Source of the DNA: Pseudidiomarina piscicola
Lineage (GTDB): Bacteria > Pseudomonadota > Gammaproteobacteria > Enterobacterales > Alteromonadaceae
Direction of reading: 5' to 3'
NCBI RefSeq assembly: GCF_902806985.1
Contig: NZ_CADCXY010000001.1
Coordinates: 248,001-312,000 of the forward strand
Length of the DNA stretch: 64,000 nucleotides
The notes below the pieces were generated by a model, which was not told the DNA's origin, ran no database searches, and saw only the letters and a list, made by a program, of their open reading frames with translations. Positions 38,404 through 47,306 of the stretch are shown piece by piece (position 1 is the stretch's first letter; every line of letters starts with the position of its first letter). The translations under genes were made by a program, and so were the position numbers.

Positions 38404-39657
38404 ATGCAACAAGTCTCAGGAATGCGCTTTGCGTTGGTTGGTGCCATCCTTATTGCAATAAGCTTTGGCTTGGCTCGCTTTGCCTTTGGTTTGTTTGTAC
38501 CGCAAATACGCGATGACCTTGAGATGAGCGCTAATACGATTGGTATTATCGCCGCTCTTCCTTTGATCAGTTTTGTCGTTATCAGTTTGGTTGCTCCTCT
38601 GGTCACCAAGTACTTTGGCGCGCGTAATACCACCGTTTTATCTGCATCATTTGCCGTTGTCGGTTTGGCGCTGATGAGTCAGGCCAGAGGGCCTATTCTA
38701 CTTGGTATCGGTGTGGTCGCGTGCGGTATCTGCACCGGGTTAATGATGCCCGCGCTCACCGCCGCCATGCAGGCGTTAGTTGACCGCTCCATCCACGGGC
38801 GTGTCAGCTCAGTGATGAACGCGGGAACCAGTATTGGTGTTGTGCTCTCTGTTCCCGCTGTTTTATTTCTAGTTGGAGCATGGCGCTACGCTTACTTTTC
38901 GTTCACGTTAGCCGCCATTGTTGGTGTCCTTCTTGCTTGGTATCTTATTCCATCGGTTTCGCGCTTTAGACCTTCAAATGCCGTGCCGCCGCCCAAGATT
39001 ACAGCGATACAATGCTGGCGCTTGTTCAGTTTGTTTCTGTTTGCCTTTGCCATGGGCTTTATTGCCTCAGCGTACTGGACGTTTGGGCCAGACTTAGCAA
39101 TCAACTTGGGTGCACTCTCTTCGCAGCAAAGTGGTTGGTTATGGTTAGCTTTAGGTATTGCCGGACTCGGCGGGGCTGTTATTAGTGACTTGGCCGATAG
39201 AAATAATCCAGCTATCACGCACGCATTGATGCTAATGATGATGACCACTAGCTTGACGCTATTGGCCGCGAGCCCGAGCCAAATTTATCTCGCTGTTTTC
39301 TCAGCTTTGATTTTTGGCCTAGCCTACATGAGTTTAACAGGGCTCTACTTAATGACCGGCATTCGTTTGTTGCCTGGGCGGCTATCCATAGGGCCGGTGT
39401 TGGCTTTTGTGGCTTGTGCCCTCGGGCAAGCTGTAGGTTCGCCGATTATCGGTTTACTCGTCGGTAAGTTTGGCTATGCTGAGAGTTTTTCAATGTTTGC
39501 TGTGCTAGGTATTATTATTTCTCTGCTGTCCCCCTTTTATCCCGGCCGAACTGAAGTAGAGACCGAAGCATCCGAAGAGGATACCGGCCTTCAAGCTGCT
39601 TATGACTATCAGTTACAGGATGACGAGGGGGAGCCGTTGCAAACTGGGTGTGAATAA
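38404..39657 (+). CDS. MFS transporter
   Basis: 417-residue inner-membrane protein with about 12 membrane segments. FGLARFAFGLFVPQIRDDLEMS at the N terminus is typical of the YbfB/YjiJ-type subgroup. A polar acidic C-terminal tail of ~35 residues follows the last segment. The ATG at 38404 has GGGAG 8 bp before; a TTG 6 codons upstream is less likely. The substrate is unknown. Confidence 0.87.
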   Translation: MQQVSGMRFALVGAILIAISFGLARFAFGLFVPQIRDDLEMSANTIGIIAALPLISFVVISLVAPLVTKYFGARNTTVLSASFAVVGLALMSQARGPILLGIGVVACGICTGLMMPALTAAMQALVDRSIHGRVSSVMNAGTSIGVVLSVPAVLFLVGAWRYAYFSFTLAAIVGVLLAWYLIPSVSRFRPSNAVPPPKITAIQCWRLFSLFLFAFAMGFIASAYWTFGPDLAINLGALSSQQSGWLWLALGIAGLGGAVISDLADRNNPAITHALMLMMMTTSLTLLAASPSQIYLAVFSALIFGLAYMSLTGLYLMTGIRLLPGRLSIGPVLAFVACALGQAVGSPIIGLLVGKFGYAESFSMFAVLGIIISLLSPFYPGRTEVETEASEEDTGLQAAYDYQLQDDEGEPLQTGCE

Positions 39658-39888
39658 GTTCAGTTGTCGAGAGAAGACTTAGATAGTTTTGTGCCGCACG
39701 AACAATCGGCGCTGTACTGACGCCTGTGCGTTGGATTGGGTAAAGTCCACCTTGCTTACCGGATGTGGTTGTAATTAGTGAAAATTTATCTGCTAGGCTT
39801 CAACCTCAATGCCAATGACAATTCTCTGGGATACTACTGATAAATAAATGCATTTAGAGCCCTTTTATAGGCCATAGCAAGCTTAAAA

Positions 39889-39916
39889 TTGCATACCCTA
39901 AATAGTCTGCTAAACT
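39889..39916 (+). promoter_or_regulatory. Candidate promoter for the hipBA pair
   Basis: -35 TTGCAT and -10 TAAACT with a 16-bp spacer, ending 37 bp before the preferred hipB start. The rest of the 296 bp between the MFS gene and hipB shows nothing I can assign. Confidence 0.45.
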
Positions 39917-39953
39917 TCTTTACATGAATTAAAGCCTATAAATGGATTGTTAT

Positions 39954-40274
39954 ATGGACGCAAAGCGCATACCTACCGTCATTGGTCAACGCGTGAAGCA
40001 GTACCGATTGAACCAAGATCTGACTCAAGAAGATTTGGCGACGCTGGCGAATGTCTCGTTAAACGCCGTGAAGTCAGCCGAAAGTGGGAAGAGTACCTTA
40101 CCCACCTATGTCGCTATTTTGCAGGCGCTCGGGCATATCGATAAGTTACTTGCGGCTTTCCCGGATGAGGGCGTGTCTCCTGTGCAGCTGTTAAAGAGCA
40201 CCACTAAACAAAAGCAACGAGCGAGCGGCAAAACACGTGTGCAACCTGGTGACAAAGGGGAGCTGGACTGGTGA
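39954..40274 (+). CDS. hipB: HipB-like XRE antitoxin
   Basis: 106-residue helix-turn-helix protein. The XRE domain is IGQRVKQYRLNQDLTQEDLATLANVSLNAVKSAESGKSTLPTYVAILQALG. A basic linker and GDKGELDW end the protein. An in-frame ATG also exists at 39942; neither has a strong ribosome-binding site. It overlaps hipA by 4 bp. HipB binds HipA and represses the operon. Confidence 0.85.
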   Translation: MDAKRIPTVIGQRVKQYRLNQDLTQEDLATLANVSLNAVKSAESGKSTLPTYVAILQALGHIDKLLAAFPDEGVSPVQLLKSTTKQKQRASGKTRVQPGDKGELDW

Positions 40275-41599
40275 TCAATACTATTGAGGTCCGCTACAAA
40301 GGTGAGCCGGTTGGCGCGTTAAGCTATTCCAAGAGCGATACGGCGGCGCGGTTCGAGTACTTTGCTGAGTTTGTCGAGCGCGAGATCCCGCTAGCGCCGT
40401 TAACGATGCCGGCAAAGAAAGGCCGGATCTATACCTTCCCTGAATTAAGCTGGGATACCTTCAAAGGTTTGCCTGGCATGCTGGCTGACTCGCTGCCGGA
40501 TGACTTCGGTAATGCGGTACTTAATCAGTGGTTAGCGCAACAATCCGATCGCACCGAGCCATTGAACCCACTCGAACGGCTGCAATATACCGGTGAGCGG
40601 GGCATGGGCGCGCTGGAATACCATCCGACCCGCAGTAAACATACGCTATCGAAAAGTAAGGACATTGAAGTCGAGACTTTAATGAAACTGGCGCAGGAGG
40701 TTTTGGATACCCGCACCGGATTTCGCCAGCGGACGCACTTTGACACCACTGAAGATAAGGCCCAGATGCAGGCCCTGTTAGCCGTTGGCACCAGCGCTGG
40801 TGGCGCACGGCCGAAAGCGGTGCTGGCTTTTAATGCCGATTTCAGTCAGGTGCGTTCAGGGCAAGGCGAGGTTCCGGAAGGCTTTGAACACTACATCTTA
40901 AAGTTCGATGGCGTAAAAGAACGGGATCCCGCGCAGCAAACTTTTGGCGATCCACTCGGTTATGGCGCCATGGAATACGTGTACTCGCTAATGGCGACGC
41001 AGGCCGGCATTCAGATGATGCCTTGTCATCTGCTCGAAGAGGGCAGCCGGCGCCACTTCATCACCAAGCGCTTCGACCGCGTGGGCAACGAGAAGAAACA
41101 CATTCAGACGCTGTCGGCAATAAAGCATGTCAATTATTATGCGATTGGCTCGTTCTCCTATGAAGAGCTGTTTCAGGTGGCTCGCCAGTTACGCTTGCCG
41201 CGGGCAGATGCACTCGATTTATTCCGCCGGATGGTGTTTAACCACGTGGCGACCAATCACGACGACCACTCCAAGAACTTCGGCTTTATGTTGGAAGACA
41301 AGCAATGGCGGTTGAGTCCAGCGTATGACGTGGCGTTCAGTTATAAAAGCGGAAACCCGTGGGTCGAGCAGCACTGGATGTCGTTAAACGGCAAACGCAG
41401 CGGCCACTCGCGCGCGGACTTCTATGCGCTTTCCGACGTGCACTTGGCAAAAGTATCGCGCCAAGAAATAGATGCCATCATTGATGATGTGATTGCATCA
41501 GTATCGCGATGGCCACAGTTGGCGAAAGCGTATGAAGTACCGCAAGCGCTAGCCGATTCGATTAGCGGCCACCTTAAGCTAAAAGCGTTTGTGTGTTGA
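40271..41599 (+). CDS. hipA: HipA-like serine/threonine kinase toxin
   Basis: 442-residue HipA-family protein. The N-terminal HipA_N domain (VRYKGEPVGALSYSKSDTAARFEY) precedes the kinase fold. The catalytic motif is NHDDHSKNFGFM with D331 as the likely base, and the metal-binding SPAYDVAFSYK follows. E. coli HipA phosphorylates GltX at Ser239 and induces persistence; gltX is in this window but 15 kb away. GTG start overlaps hipB. Confidence 0.9.
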   Translation: MINTIEVRYKGEPVGALSYSKSDTAARFEYFAEFVEREIPLAPLTMPAKKGRIYTFPELSWDTFKGLPGMLADSLPDDFGNAVLNQWLAQQSDRTEPLNPLERLQYTGERGMGALEYHPTRSKHTLSKSKDIEVETLMKLAQEVLDTRTGFRQRTHFDTTEDKAQMQALLAVGTSAGGARPKAVLAFNADFSQVRSGQGEVPEGFEHYILKFDGVKERDPAQQTFGDPLGYGAMEYVYSLMATQAGIQMMPCHLLEEGSRRHFITKRFDRVGNEKKHIQTLSAIKHVNYYAIGSFSYEELFQVARQLRLPRADALDLFRRMVFNHVATNHDDHSKNFGFMLEDKQWRLSPAYDVAFSYKSGNPWVEQHWMSLNGKRSGHSRADFYALSDVHLAKVSRQEIDAIIDDVIASVSRWPQLAKAYEVPQALADSISGHLKLKAFVC

Positions 41600-41717
41600 A
41601 TATTGTCTATTAAATCACTATCGACTTAGTCCACATAGGTAGAAGACATCCGCTTATTTAAGTCACGCTAACTTCAAGTTAATTTATGGTTTTATCTTCA
41701 ATAAGAATACTAAGCGT

Positions 41718-41734
41718 GTTGCGCAACGCGCAAC
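41718..41734 (+). promoter_or_regulatory. Operator palindrome of higBA
   Basis: GTTGCGC-AAC-GCGCAAC, a perfect 7-bp inverted repeat with 3-bp spacer, 8 bp before the higB start codon. It is expected to be the HigA operator. Confidence 0.6.
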
Positions 41735-41742
41735 GATAAACT

Positions 41743-42021
41743 ATGATCCTATCCATAAGACATAAAGGACTTCAAGCCTTTTATCAAACCGGCAGTCTTG
41801 CAGGAATTCAAGCATCACATGAAGCTAGGCTACGGATCCAATTAGCCGCTCTCGATACAGCGATGGTCATTACGGATCTGAAGCTACCCGGTTTTCGGTT
41901 ACACCGCCTTAAGGGGAAGCTTGTACACAGGTGGTCTATTAAGGTAGACGCTAATTGGCGATTAACCTTTGAATTCAGAGCCGGTCATGTTTATTTGTTG
42001 GACTATGAGGATTATCACTAA
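41743..42021 (+). CDS. higB: HigB toxin (RelE superfamily mRNA endonuclease)
   Basis: 92 residues. HKGLQAFYQTGSLAGIQASHEARLRIQLAALDTA, then LPGFRLHRLKGKLVHRWSIKVDANWRLTFEF and LLDYEDYH are the HigB pattern. HigB cuts ribosome-bound mRNA. The gene precedes its antitoxin and its stop overlaps the higA start by one base (TAATG). Confidence 0.92.
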   Translation: MILSIRHKGLQAFYQTGSLAGIQASHEARLRIQLAALDTAMVITDLKLPGFRLHRLKGKLVHRWSIKVDANWRLTFEFRAGHVYLLDYEDYH

Positions 42022-42314
42022 TGACGATGCACAATCCTGTCCATCCGGGTGAGTTTATTGCGGCAACCTATATGGAGCCGTACAAGCTTAGTTGTAGGTA
42101 TTTAGCGCAGAAACTGGATGTGGCACCTTCGACGTTGAATCGGATTTTGAAGTGTCATAGTGGAGTGAGTCCGGAAATGGCGCTGCGACTCTCTAAAACA
42201 TTAGGACGAAGTCCAGAAAGTTGGTTAGCGATGCAATATAACTATGACTTGTGGCATGTAGAGCGTCTGTTGCAGCTTGAGAATGTTCAAGCTATCGAGT
42301 TTGAGGTGGTGTAA
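42021..42314 (+). CDS. higA: HigA antitoxin
   Basis: 97-residue XRE protein. NPVHPGEFIAATYMEPYKLSCRYLAQKLDVAPSTLNRILKCHSGVSPEMALRLSKTLGRSPESWLAMQ is the HigA/VapI pattern. It neutralises HigB and should bind the palindrome upstream of higB. Confidence 0.93.
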   Translation: MTMHNPVHPGEFIAATYMEPYKLSCRYLAQKLDVAPSTLNRILKCHSGVSPEMALRLSKTLGRSPESWLAMQYNYDLWHVERLLQLENVQAIEFEVV

Positions 42315-42383
42315 TCCGACTCAAGTAAAACCAATCACGCCATTTCCGCGTACAAGACTCAACCCCCAAAACGAGTGATAAAG

Positions 42384-42560
42384 ATGTTCGGATTATTCAA
42401 ATCGAGCCCGACCAAAAAAATGCGCAAACAGCTGGAGCAATTGCAGCAAAAAGCCATGGAAATGCAGCGCAACGGTGATATTCGCGGCAGTTCGCATATT
42501 AGCCAGGAGGCGGATGAGCTGTGGAAGAAAATTCAGGATCTTGAGGCCGCTGAGAAGTAG
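42384..42560 (+). CDS. DUF6435 family small protein
   Basis: 58 residues from ATG 42384. MFGLFKSSPTKKMRKQLEQL, then AMEMQRNGDIRGSSHISQEADELWKKI match the small DUF6435 (Lacal_2735-like) family. It is mostly helical, charged, likely cytosolic and of unknown function. A GTG 3 codons upstream is also possible. Confidence 0.72.
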   Translation: MFGLFKSSPTKKMRKQLEQLQQKAMEMQRNGDIRGSSHISQEADELWKKIQDLEAAEK

Positions 42561-42583
42561 CTCTGCGGCCAGAAAGGGCAAAT

Positions 42584-43198
42584 TTATGTGCTGGATTGAT
42601 CTCGGCGTGTAAAGGCAAACAGCACTAGGGCGACAATGGCACCGAGAGTGTCAGCGAGCATGTCTTTCTGCGCGTCCCAGATGTCGCCTTGGGAGCCGAG
42701 GAATTCGATGCCGGCATTGCCACCTTCGATGACGGCAAATTGCCATTCAATGATTTCGTAGGCCGCAGCCACGGACATAATGAAGAATAAGCCAAACAAC
42801 ATTGCGGTGACGGGGCGTGCCCACTGCTTGCGTAGCAGCAACTCGGCGGCTGAGTAGGCGTAAAAGCCAACGCTGAAGTGCGCAATGCGATCGTAGTGAT
42901 TACGCTCGAAGCCAAAGTAGTTGGTGACCCAGTCAAAAGGGACGCTGGCGAAGGTGTAATGGGCGCCTATGGTGTGCAGAATCAACAACACACTCATCAA
43001 CACGTAACTTGTGTTACTGAAGCGAAATTTGCCGAAAGTTACTAATAATCCAGCAAAGATGGCCATTATCGGCACCATTTCGGCCCACCAGACGGTGATA
43101 TCCGCGGGATTAATGTATGACCACACCATGGTGGCAACAATGATGACAGCAAGAAGGTGAGGAATGCGGTACTGCCAAGTATTGCCCGATGTGGTCAT
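42584..43198 (-). CDS. DUF2238 (YjdF-like) membrane protein
   Basis: 204-residue protein with about six membrane segments. HTIGAHYTFASVPF and NHYDRIAHFSVGFYAYSAAELL match DUF2238, and QGDIWDAQKDMLADTLGAI is its C-terminal signature. Its function is unknown. The start at 43198 is family-like; codons to 43336 lie inside rnt. It ends 23 bp after the convergent DUF6435 gene. Confidence 0.87.
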   Translation of the reverse strand: MTTSGNTWQYRIPHLLAVIIVATMVWSYINPADITVWWAEMVPIMAIFAGLLVTFGKFRFSNTSYVLMSVLLILHTIGAHYTFASVPFDWVTNYFGFERNHYDRIAHFSVGFYAYSAAELLLRKQWARPVTAMLFGLFFIMSVAAAYEIIEWQFAVIEGGNAGIEFLGSQGDIWDAQKDMLADTLGAIVALVLFAFTRRDQSST

Positions 43199-43202
43199 GC
43201 TA

Positions 43203-43850
43203 TTAGTCCTTTGAAGAGTGCGCTTGTAAGGGCCAGCCACCAAGATTTTTGTAGCGGTTGACCATCCAGCAAAAGAGTTCTGCGGTACGTTCGGTGTCGT
43301 ACAGGGCAGAGTGCGCCTGTTTACTATCGAAGGCAATCCCGGCCTCCTGACAGGCTTTAATCAATACCGTCTGGCCTAGGGTTAACGCGGCGAGGGCGGC
43401 GGTGTCGAAGGTCACAAACGGATGAAACGGATTACGCTTAAGATTACTGCGTTCTGCAGACGCCATCAAGAAGCCCAAATCGAAGGTCGCGTTATGGCCA
43501 ACCAACACACAGCGCTGACAGCCGGCTGCTTTTTGCGCTTTGCGGATAGGCTTGAACATTTCCTTCAAGGCTTCTTCTTCAGGCACGGCACCGCGTAGCG
43601 GCGAGTGGGGATCGATCCCGTTAAATTCGATCGCAGCTTGTTCAATGTTGGCACCTTCAAAAGGCGCTACATGGTAGTGAATTCGCTCAGCAGGGTGTAA
43701 CCAGCCTTGTTCGTCGAAGGCCAAGGTCACTGCAGCTATTTCCAGTAATGCGTCGGTTTTGGCATTAAAACCGGCGGTTTCAACGTCAATAACCACCGGC
43801 AAGTAGCCGCGGAAGCGTTGCTTCATCAATGACGATTCAGAATCACTCAT
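43203..43850 (-). CDS. rnt: Ribonuclease T
   Basis: 215-residue DEDDh exonuclease that trims the CCA end of tRNA and other RNAs. Motif I is [10 protein letters not shown], motif [16 protein letters not shown], motif [11 protein letters not shown]. It overlaps gloA by 4 bp, and the gloA-rnt pairing is the same as in E. coli. Confidence 0.96.
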   Translation of the reverse strand: MSDSESSLMKQRFRGYLPVVIDVETAGFNAKTDALLEIAAVTLAFDEQGWLHPAERIHYHVAPFEGANIEQAAIEFNGIDPHSPLRGAVPEEEALKEMFKPIRKAQKAAGCQRCVLVGHNATFDLGFLMASAERSNLKRNPFHPFVTFDTAALAALTLGQTVLIKACQEAGIAFDSKQAHSALYDTERTAELFCWMVNRYKNLGGWPLQAHSSKD

Positions 43851-44245
43851 AAATCGTCACTAGCGCTGCGTTCAATAAGTTCAATGGCGTAGCCGTCTGG
43901 ATCACGTACGAATGCGATGACGGTTTTACCGCCTTTAACTGGTCCAGGTTTACGATAGACGTCAGCGCCTTTGGCACTTAGCTGATCACAAAGCGCATAG
44001 ATATCGTCAACACCGATGGCAATATGGCCATAGGCATCGCCCATGTTGTACTCGCTTTGGTCCCAGTTGTAGGTGAGCTCGAGAACTGTATGGTCTTTCT
44101 CATCGCCGTAACCGACGAACGCTAAGGTGTATCGATACTCTTCGTTATCGGCTTGGCGAAGTAACTTCATGCCCAGTAGGTCAGTGTAGAACTCAATTGA
44201 GCGGTCTAAGTCGCCGACGCGCAGCATCGTGTGTAACATTCGCAT
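43847..44245 (-). CDS. gloA: Lactoylglutathione lyase (glyoxalase I)
   Basis: 132-residue metalloenzyme converting the methylglyoxal-glutathione adduct to lactoylglutathione. [30 protein letters not shown] includes the metal ligand H5. [11 protein letters not shown] and GHIAIGVDD bring further ligands, and [11 protein letters not shown] the last. It is translationally coupled to rnt. Confidence 0.96.
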   Translation of the reverse strand: MRMLHTMLRVGDLDRSIEFYTDLLGMKLLRQADNEEYRYTLAFVGYGDEKDHTVLELTYNWDQSEYNMGDAYGHIAIGVDDIYALCDQLSAKGADVYRKPGPVKGGKTVIAFVRDPDGYAIELIERSASDDL

Positions 44246-44266
44246 TGCGGTACTCCTCGTAGTCGT

Positions 44267-44908
44267 CTAGTAATCGTCAGAAGTTTTTTCTTTAAATTCG
44301 CATAGGTCTTCGATAATACAGCTACCGCATCGGGGCTTGCGCGCGATGCAGGTATAACGTCCATGCAAGATAAACCAATGATGGGCATCCACTTTGAATT
44401 CAGCGGGAATCACTTTTTCGAGTTTATCTTCAACGGCACGTACGGTTTTGCCTGGCGCAAATTTAGTGCGGTTCGAGACCCGGAAAATATGGGTGTCAAC
44501 GGCAATGGTTGGCCAGCCGAAGGCGGTATTCAGCACGACATTGGCGGTTTTACGACCGACACCTGGCAGCGCTTCTAGTGCTGCGCGATCTTCAGGAACT
44601 TCGCCGTTGTGTTGGTCGACCAAGATCTTGCACGTTTTAATCACGTTTTCGGCTTTGGCGTTAAATAAGCCAATCGTTTTAATGCAGTCTTTGACGCCAT
44701 CGACACCGAGTTGCAGCATCGCCGCAGGGGTTCGTGCCATCGGAAACAGCTTGCGAGTAGCTTTATTAACGCCAACATCGGTTGCTTGAGCTGACAGTAA
44801 TACCGCAATTAGCAGCTCAAAACTTGAGTCAAACTCAAGTTCAGTGGTGGGGTTAGGGTTGTTCTCCCGTAACCTGCTTAAAATTTCGATTCTTTTTTGT
44901 TTATTCAT
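44267..44908 (-). CDS. nth: Endonuclease III
   Basis: 213-residue DNA glycosylase/AP lyase that removes oxidised pyrimidines. Helix-hairpin-helix LPGVGRKTANVVL carries the catalytic Lys and VDTHIFRVSNR the catalytic Asp. The 4Fe-4S cysteines are in CIARKPRCGSCIIEDLC. It follows rnfE by 24 bp, the usual rnf/rsx-nth arrangement. Confidence 0.97.
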   Translation of the reverse strand: MNKQKRIEILSRLRENNPNPTTELEFDSSFELLIAVLLSAQATDVGVNKATRKLFPMARTPAAMLQLGVDGVKDCIKTIGLFNAKAENVIKTCKILVDQHNGEVPEDRAALEALPGVGRKTANVVLNTAFGWPTIAVDTHIFRVSNRTKFAPGKTVRAVEDKLEKVIPAEFKVDAHHWFILHGRYTCIARKPRCGSCIIEDLCEFKEKTSDDY

Positions 44909-44932
44909 AGCTTCAACGGAGTCTATACAGCC

Positions 44933-45619
44933 TTATTGTGCCGTCACGCGTGCTCGAGTGACTTCTTTTGCTGGTTTTGCGGCACGTTGTTCACGGTAAT
45001 GATCAATACTATTTTTAATGGCGATAATAAAGCCCATGGCAATAAATGCACCAGGCGGCAGTATCGCTAGTAACAACGGGTAGTCAACGGCAAATAATTC
45101 AATACGTAAGGCTGCAGCCCAATCGCCGAGCAAAAGTTCTGCCCCATCAAAGAGCGTTCCGTTGCCAATAATTTCGCGGATACCACCAAGTACCATAAGC
45201 ACTAAGGTGAAACCTAACCCCATCATCAAACCATCAAAGGCTGAGCGGCGCCACGGATTTTTTGAGGCAAAGGCTTCGGCGCGGCCGATAATGGCGCAAT
45301 TGGTAACGATTAGTGGAATAAAAATACCCAACGACTGGTACAGGCCGTAAACATAAGCATTCATCAAAAGCTGGATCACAGTTACGAATGTGGCTATCAC
45401 CATTACGAAAACGGGAATACGGATCTCTTTTGGCACCCACTCGCGCACCAATGAAACGGTAATATTAGAGCCGACCAGTACCAGTAGGGTCGCAAAACCA
45501 AGCCCGAGTGCATTGGTGACTGTTGCCGTAACTGCAAGCAGCGGGCACAGTCCAAGCAACTGTACGAGGGCAGGGTTGTTCTCCCATAGACCTTGCCAAG
45601 TAATCTCTTTATAGCTCAT
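44933..45619 (-). CDS. rnfE: Rnf complex subunit RnfE
   Basis: 228-residue inner-membrane subunit with six membrane segments, paired with Rnf[29 protein letters not shown] is the signature. The ATG at 45619 overlaps the rnfG stop by 4 bp. In E. coli the complex is called Rsx and also reduces SoxR. Confidence 0.95.
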   Translation of the reverse strand: MSYKEITWQGLWENNPALVQLLGLCPLLAVTATVTNALGLGFATLLVLVGSNITVSLVREWVPKEIRIPVFVMVIATFVTVIQLLMNAYVYGLYQSLGIFIPLIVTNCAIIGRAEAFASKNPWRRSAFDGLMMGLGFTLVLMVLGGIREIIGNGTLFDGAELLLGDWAAALRIELFAVDYPLLLAILPPGAFIAMGFIIAIKNSIDHYREQRAAKPAKEVTRARVTAQ

Positions 45620-46251
45620 GACTCTTGACCTCCACAGGCACGGCTTTGTTGCCGCCACTGTTCTTTGTTCACTTTGAATGCGCGGACGGTACGCGCCACT
45701 ATCTGCACGACGGCGCGGGGGGTAATGGTGGCTCCAGTAAATTGGTCGAATACCCCACCGTCACGTTGTACCGCCCAGCGGTTGTCATCGACACCTGTTA
45801 CGGTCATACCAGCAAAGCTTGTGATCCAGTCACTTTTGCGGCGTTCAATTTTATCACCTAAACCGGGGGTTTCTTGGTGTTGTAGGGTGCGCACACCGGC
45901 GACCGTATTGTCCCAATTGATGGCTACCAATAACCGAATGCCACCGGAATAGCCATTTGGCGCAACCACTTCAATCGCTGCAGCGTTAGGTTCACCATTT
46001 TTTGTCGCAAGGTACATTGGCGTCGCGTCTGAGGCGAGCTTGGGGGCGTCAATTAATCGACAACTGGCATAAAGGTCATTGTCGTGTGCGGCGGCTGGTA
46101 TTAGCTGGTTGAGAACCTGTAACAATTCACGTTGTTGTTCGCGCGCAATGGGTTCCGCCGTGAGGCGCGCGGTTAACATCACTAAGAGCGTTGCGACAAT
46201 AGCAAAGGCCGCAAGAATGAGTCCATTGCGTTGCATGCTGCGAGCAATCAT
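45616..46251 (-). CDS. rnfG: Rnf complex subunit RnfG
   Basis: 211-residue subunit with one N-terminal membrane anchor and a periplasmic FMN-binding domain. The covalent flavin Thr is in [22 protein letters not shown] is family typical. It overlaps rnfD and rnfE by 4 bp each. Confidence 0.95.
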   Translation of the reverse strand: MIARSMQRNGLILAAFAIVATLLVMLTARLTAEPIAREQQRELLQVLNQLIPAAAHDNDLYASCRLIDAPKLASDATPMYLATKNGEPNAAAIEVVAPNGYSGGIRLLVAINWDNTVAGVRTLQHQETPGLGDKIERRKSDWITSFAGMTVTGVDDNRWAVQRDGGVFDQFTGATITPRAVVQIVARTVRAFKVNKEQWRQQSRACGGQES

Positions 46252-47306
46252 GAGCGTTCTCCATGGCCGTAAGCAACCGGTTGCGTGTATTTATCGATAA
46301 CTGGCACGGTCATGTTGGCTAACAGTACGGCGAAAGCTACGGCATCAGGATAGCCGCCCCAAGTGCGGATCACGAACACCAAAAAGCCGATGAGCAGGCC
46401 AAAGTAAAGTCGACCACGATTTGAGGTTGCCGCGGTGACTGGGTCGGTCGCGATGAAAAAGGCACCGAGCATGGTCGCACCACTGAAAAGTTGCATGACC
46501 GGCGAAACACTCTGGTCGGGGCTGAATAACCAAGCAATTGCGGCAGGAATGGCTAAACCTAGCAACATACCGGTGGGAATATGCCAACTGATCACCCGAA
46601 CCTTAAGCAACACTAAACCACCGAGCAAGAAGGCAAGGTTAATCCACTGCCAACCGATCCCTGCAAGGCTACCAAAAATCGGTTGCTGTAGTGCTTCACC
46701 CATGGTTAGTTGATGATTTAATGCTGTTCGCAGGCTATCGAGTGGCGTGGCCATCGTCATGCCATCGGCGCCCATGCGCAGTTGTTCTAAATCAAAGCCA
46801 TTCGGCGTGTAGCCGGTAAAAATCAACACCGCACTGTCAATAAAGCTTAGGTCGAACTGGCTCAGTGGGGCGGGCAGGGGCCAACTTGTCATCTGCACTG
46901 GAAAGCTAATTAGAAGCACGACATAGCCGGCCATCGCAGGGTTAAAGATATTTTGCCCGACGCCCCCATAAACGTGTTTAACGATAACAATAGAAAATGC
47001 CGTTCCTATCACAATAAGCCACCAAGGAGCGAGTCCTGGAATACTTATTGCCAGCAATATGGCGGTAACCAAGGCGGTGTGATCACGCCAAGCAAAGCCA
47101 ATAGGCCGGCCACGAAGAGCCATACAAATGGCTTCGGCAACCCATGCGGTGGTAATGGCGAGGCCTAACTGCCAAATCACGCCCCATCCGAAGAAGTAAA
47201 TGAGCGTAAGTAAGCCAGGAATGAGCGCAAGGTAAACCCAACGCATTACCTGTTGAGTGGTGCGGCGCTGATGACTATGCGGCGAGGCAGCAAGTTTAAA
47301 GGTCAT
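46248..47306 (-). CDS. rnfD: Rnf complex subunit RnfD
   Basis: 352-residue polytopic protein. The covalent FMN threonine is in GMTMATPLDSL. NIFNPAMAGYVVLL and ATDPVTAATSNRGRLYFG are characteristic. It overlaps rnfC by 4 bp. Rnf couples reduced ferredoxin/NADH electron transfer to Na+ or H+ movement. Confidence 0.96.
   Translation of the reverse strand: MTFKLAASPHSHQRRTTQQVMRWVYLALIPGLLTLIYFFGWGVIWQLGLAITTAWVAEAICMALRGRPIGFAWRDHTALVTAILLAISIPGLAPWWLIVIGTAFSIVIVKHVYGGVGQNIFNPAMAGYVVLLISFPVQMTSWPLPAPLSQFDLSFIDSAVLIFTGYTPNGFDLEQLRMGADGMTMATPLDSLRTALNHQLTMGEALQQPIFGSLAGIGWQWINLAFLLGGLVLLKVRVISWHIPTGMLLGLAIPAAIAWLFSPDQSVSPVMQLFSGATMLGAFFIATDPVTAATSNRGRLYFGLLIGFLVFVIRTWGGYPDAVAFAVLLANMTVPVIDKYTQPVAYGHGERS

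Noticed and set aside
33076-42560. Integron cassette array
   Set aside because: TA modules often ride in integrons, but no attC-like imperfect hairpins with core sites recur between genes and orientations are mixed.
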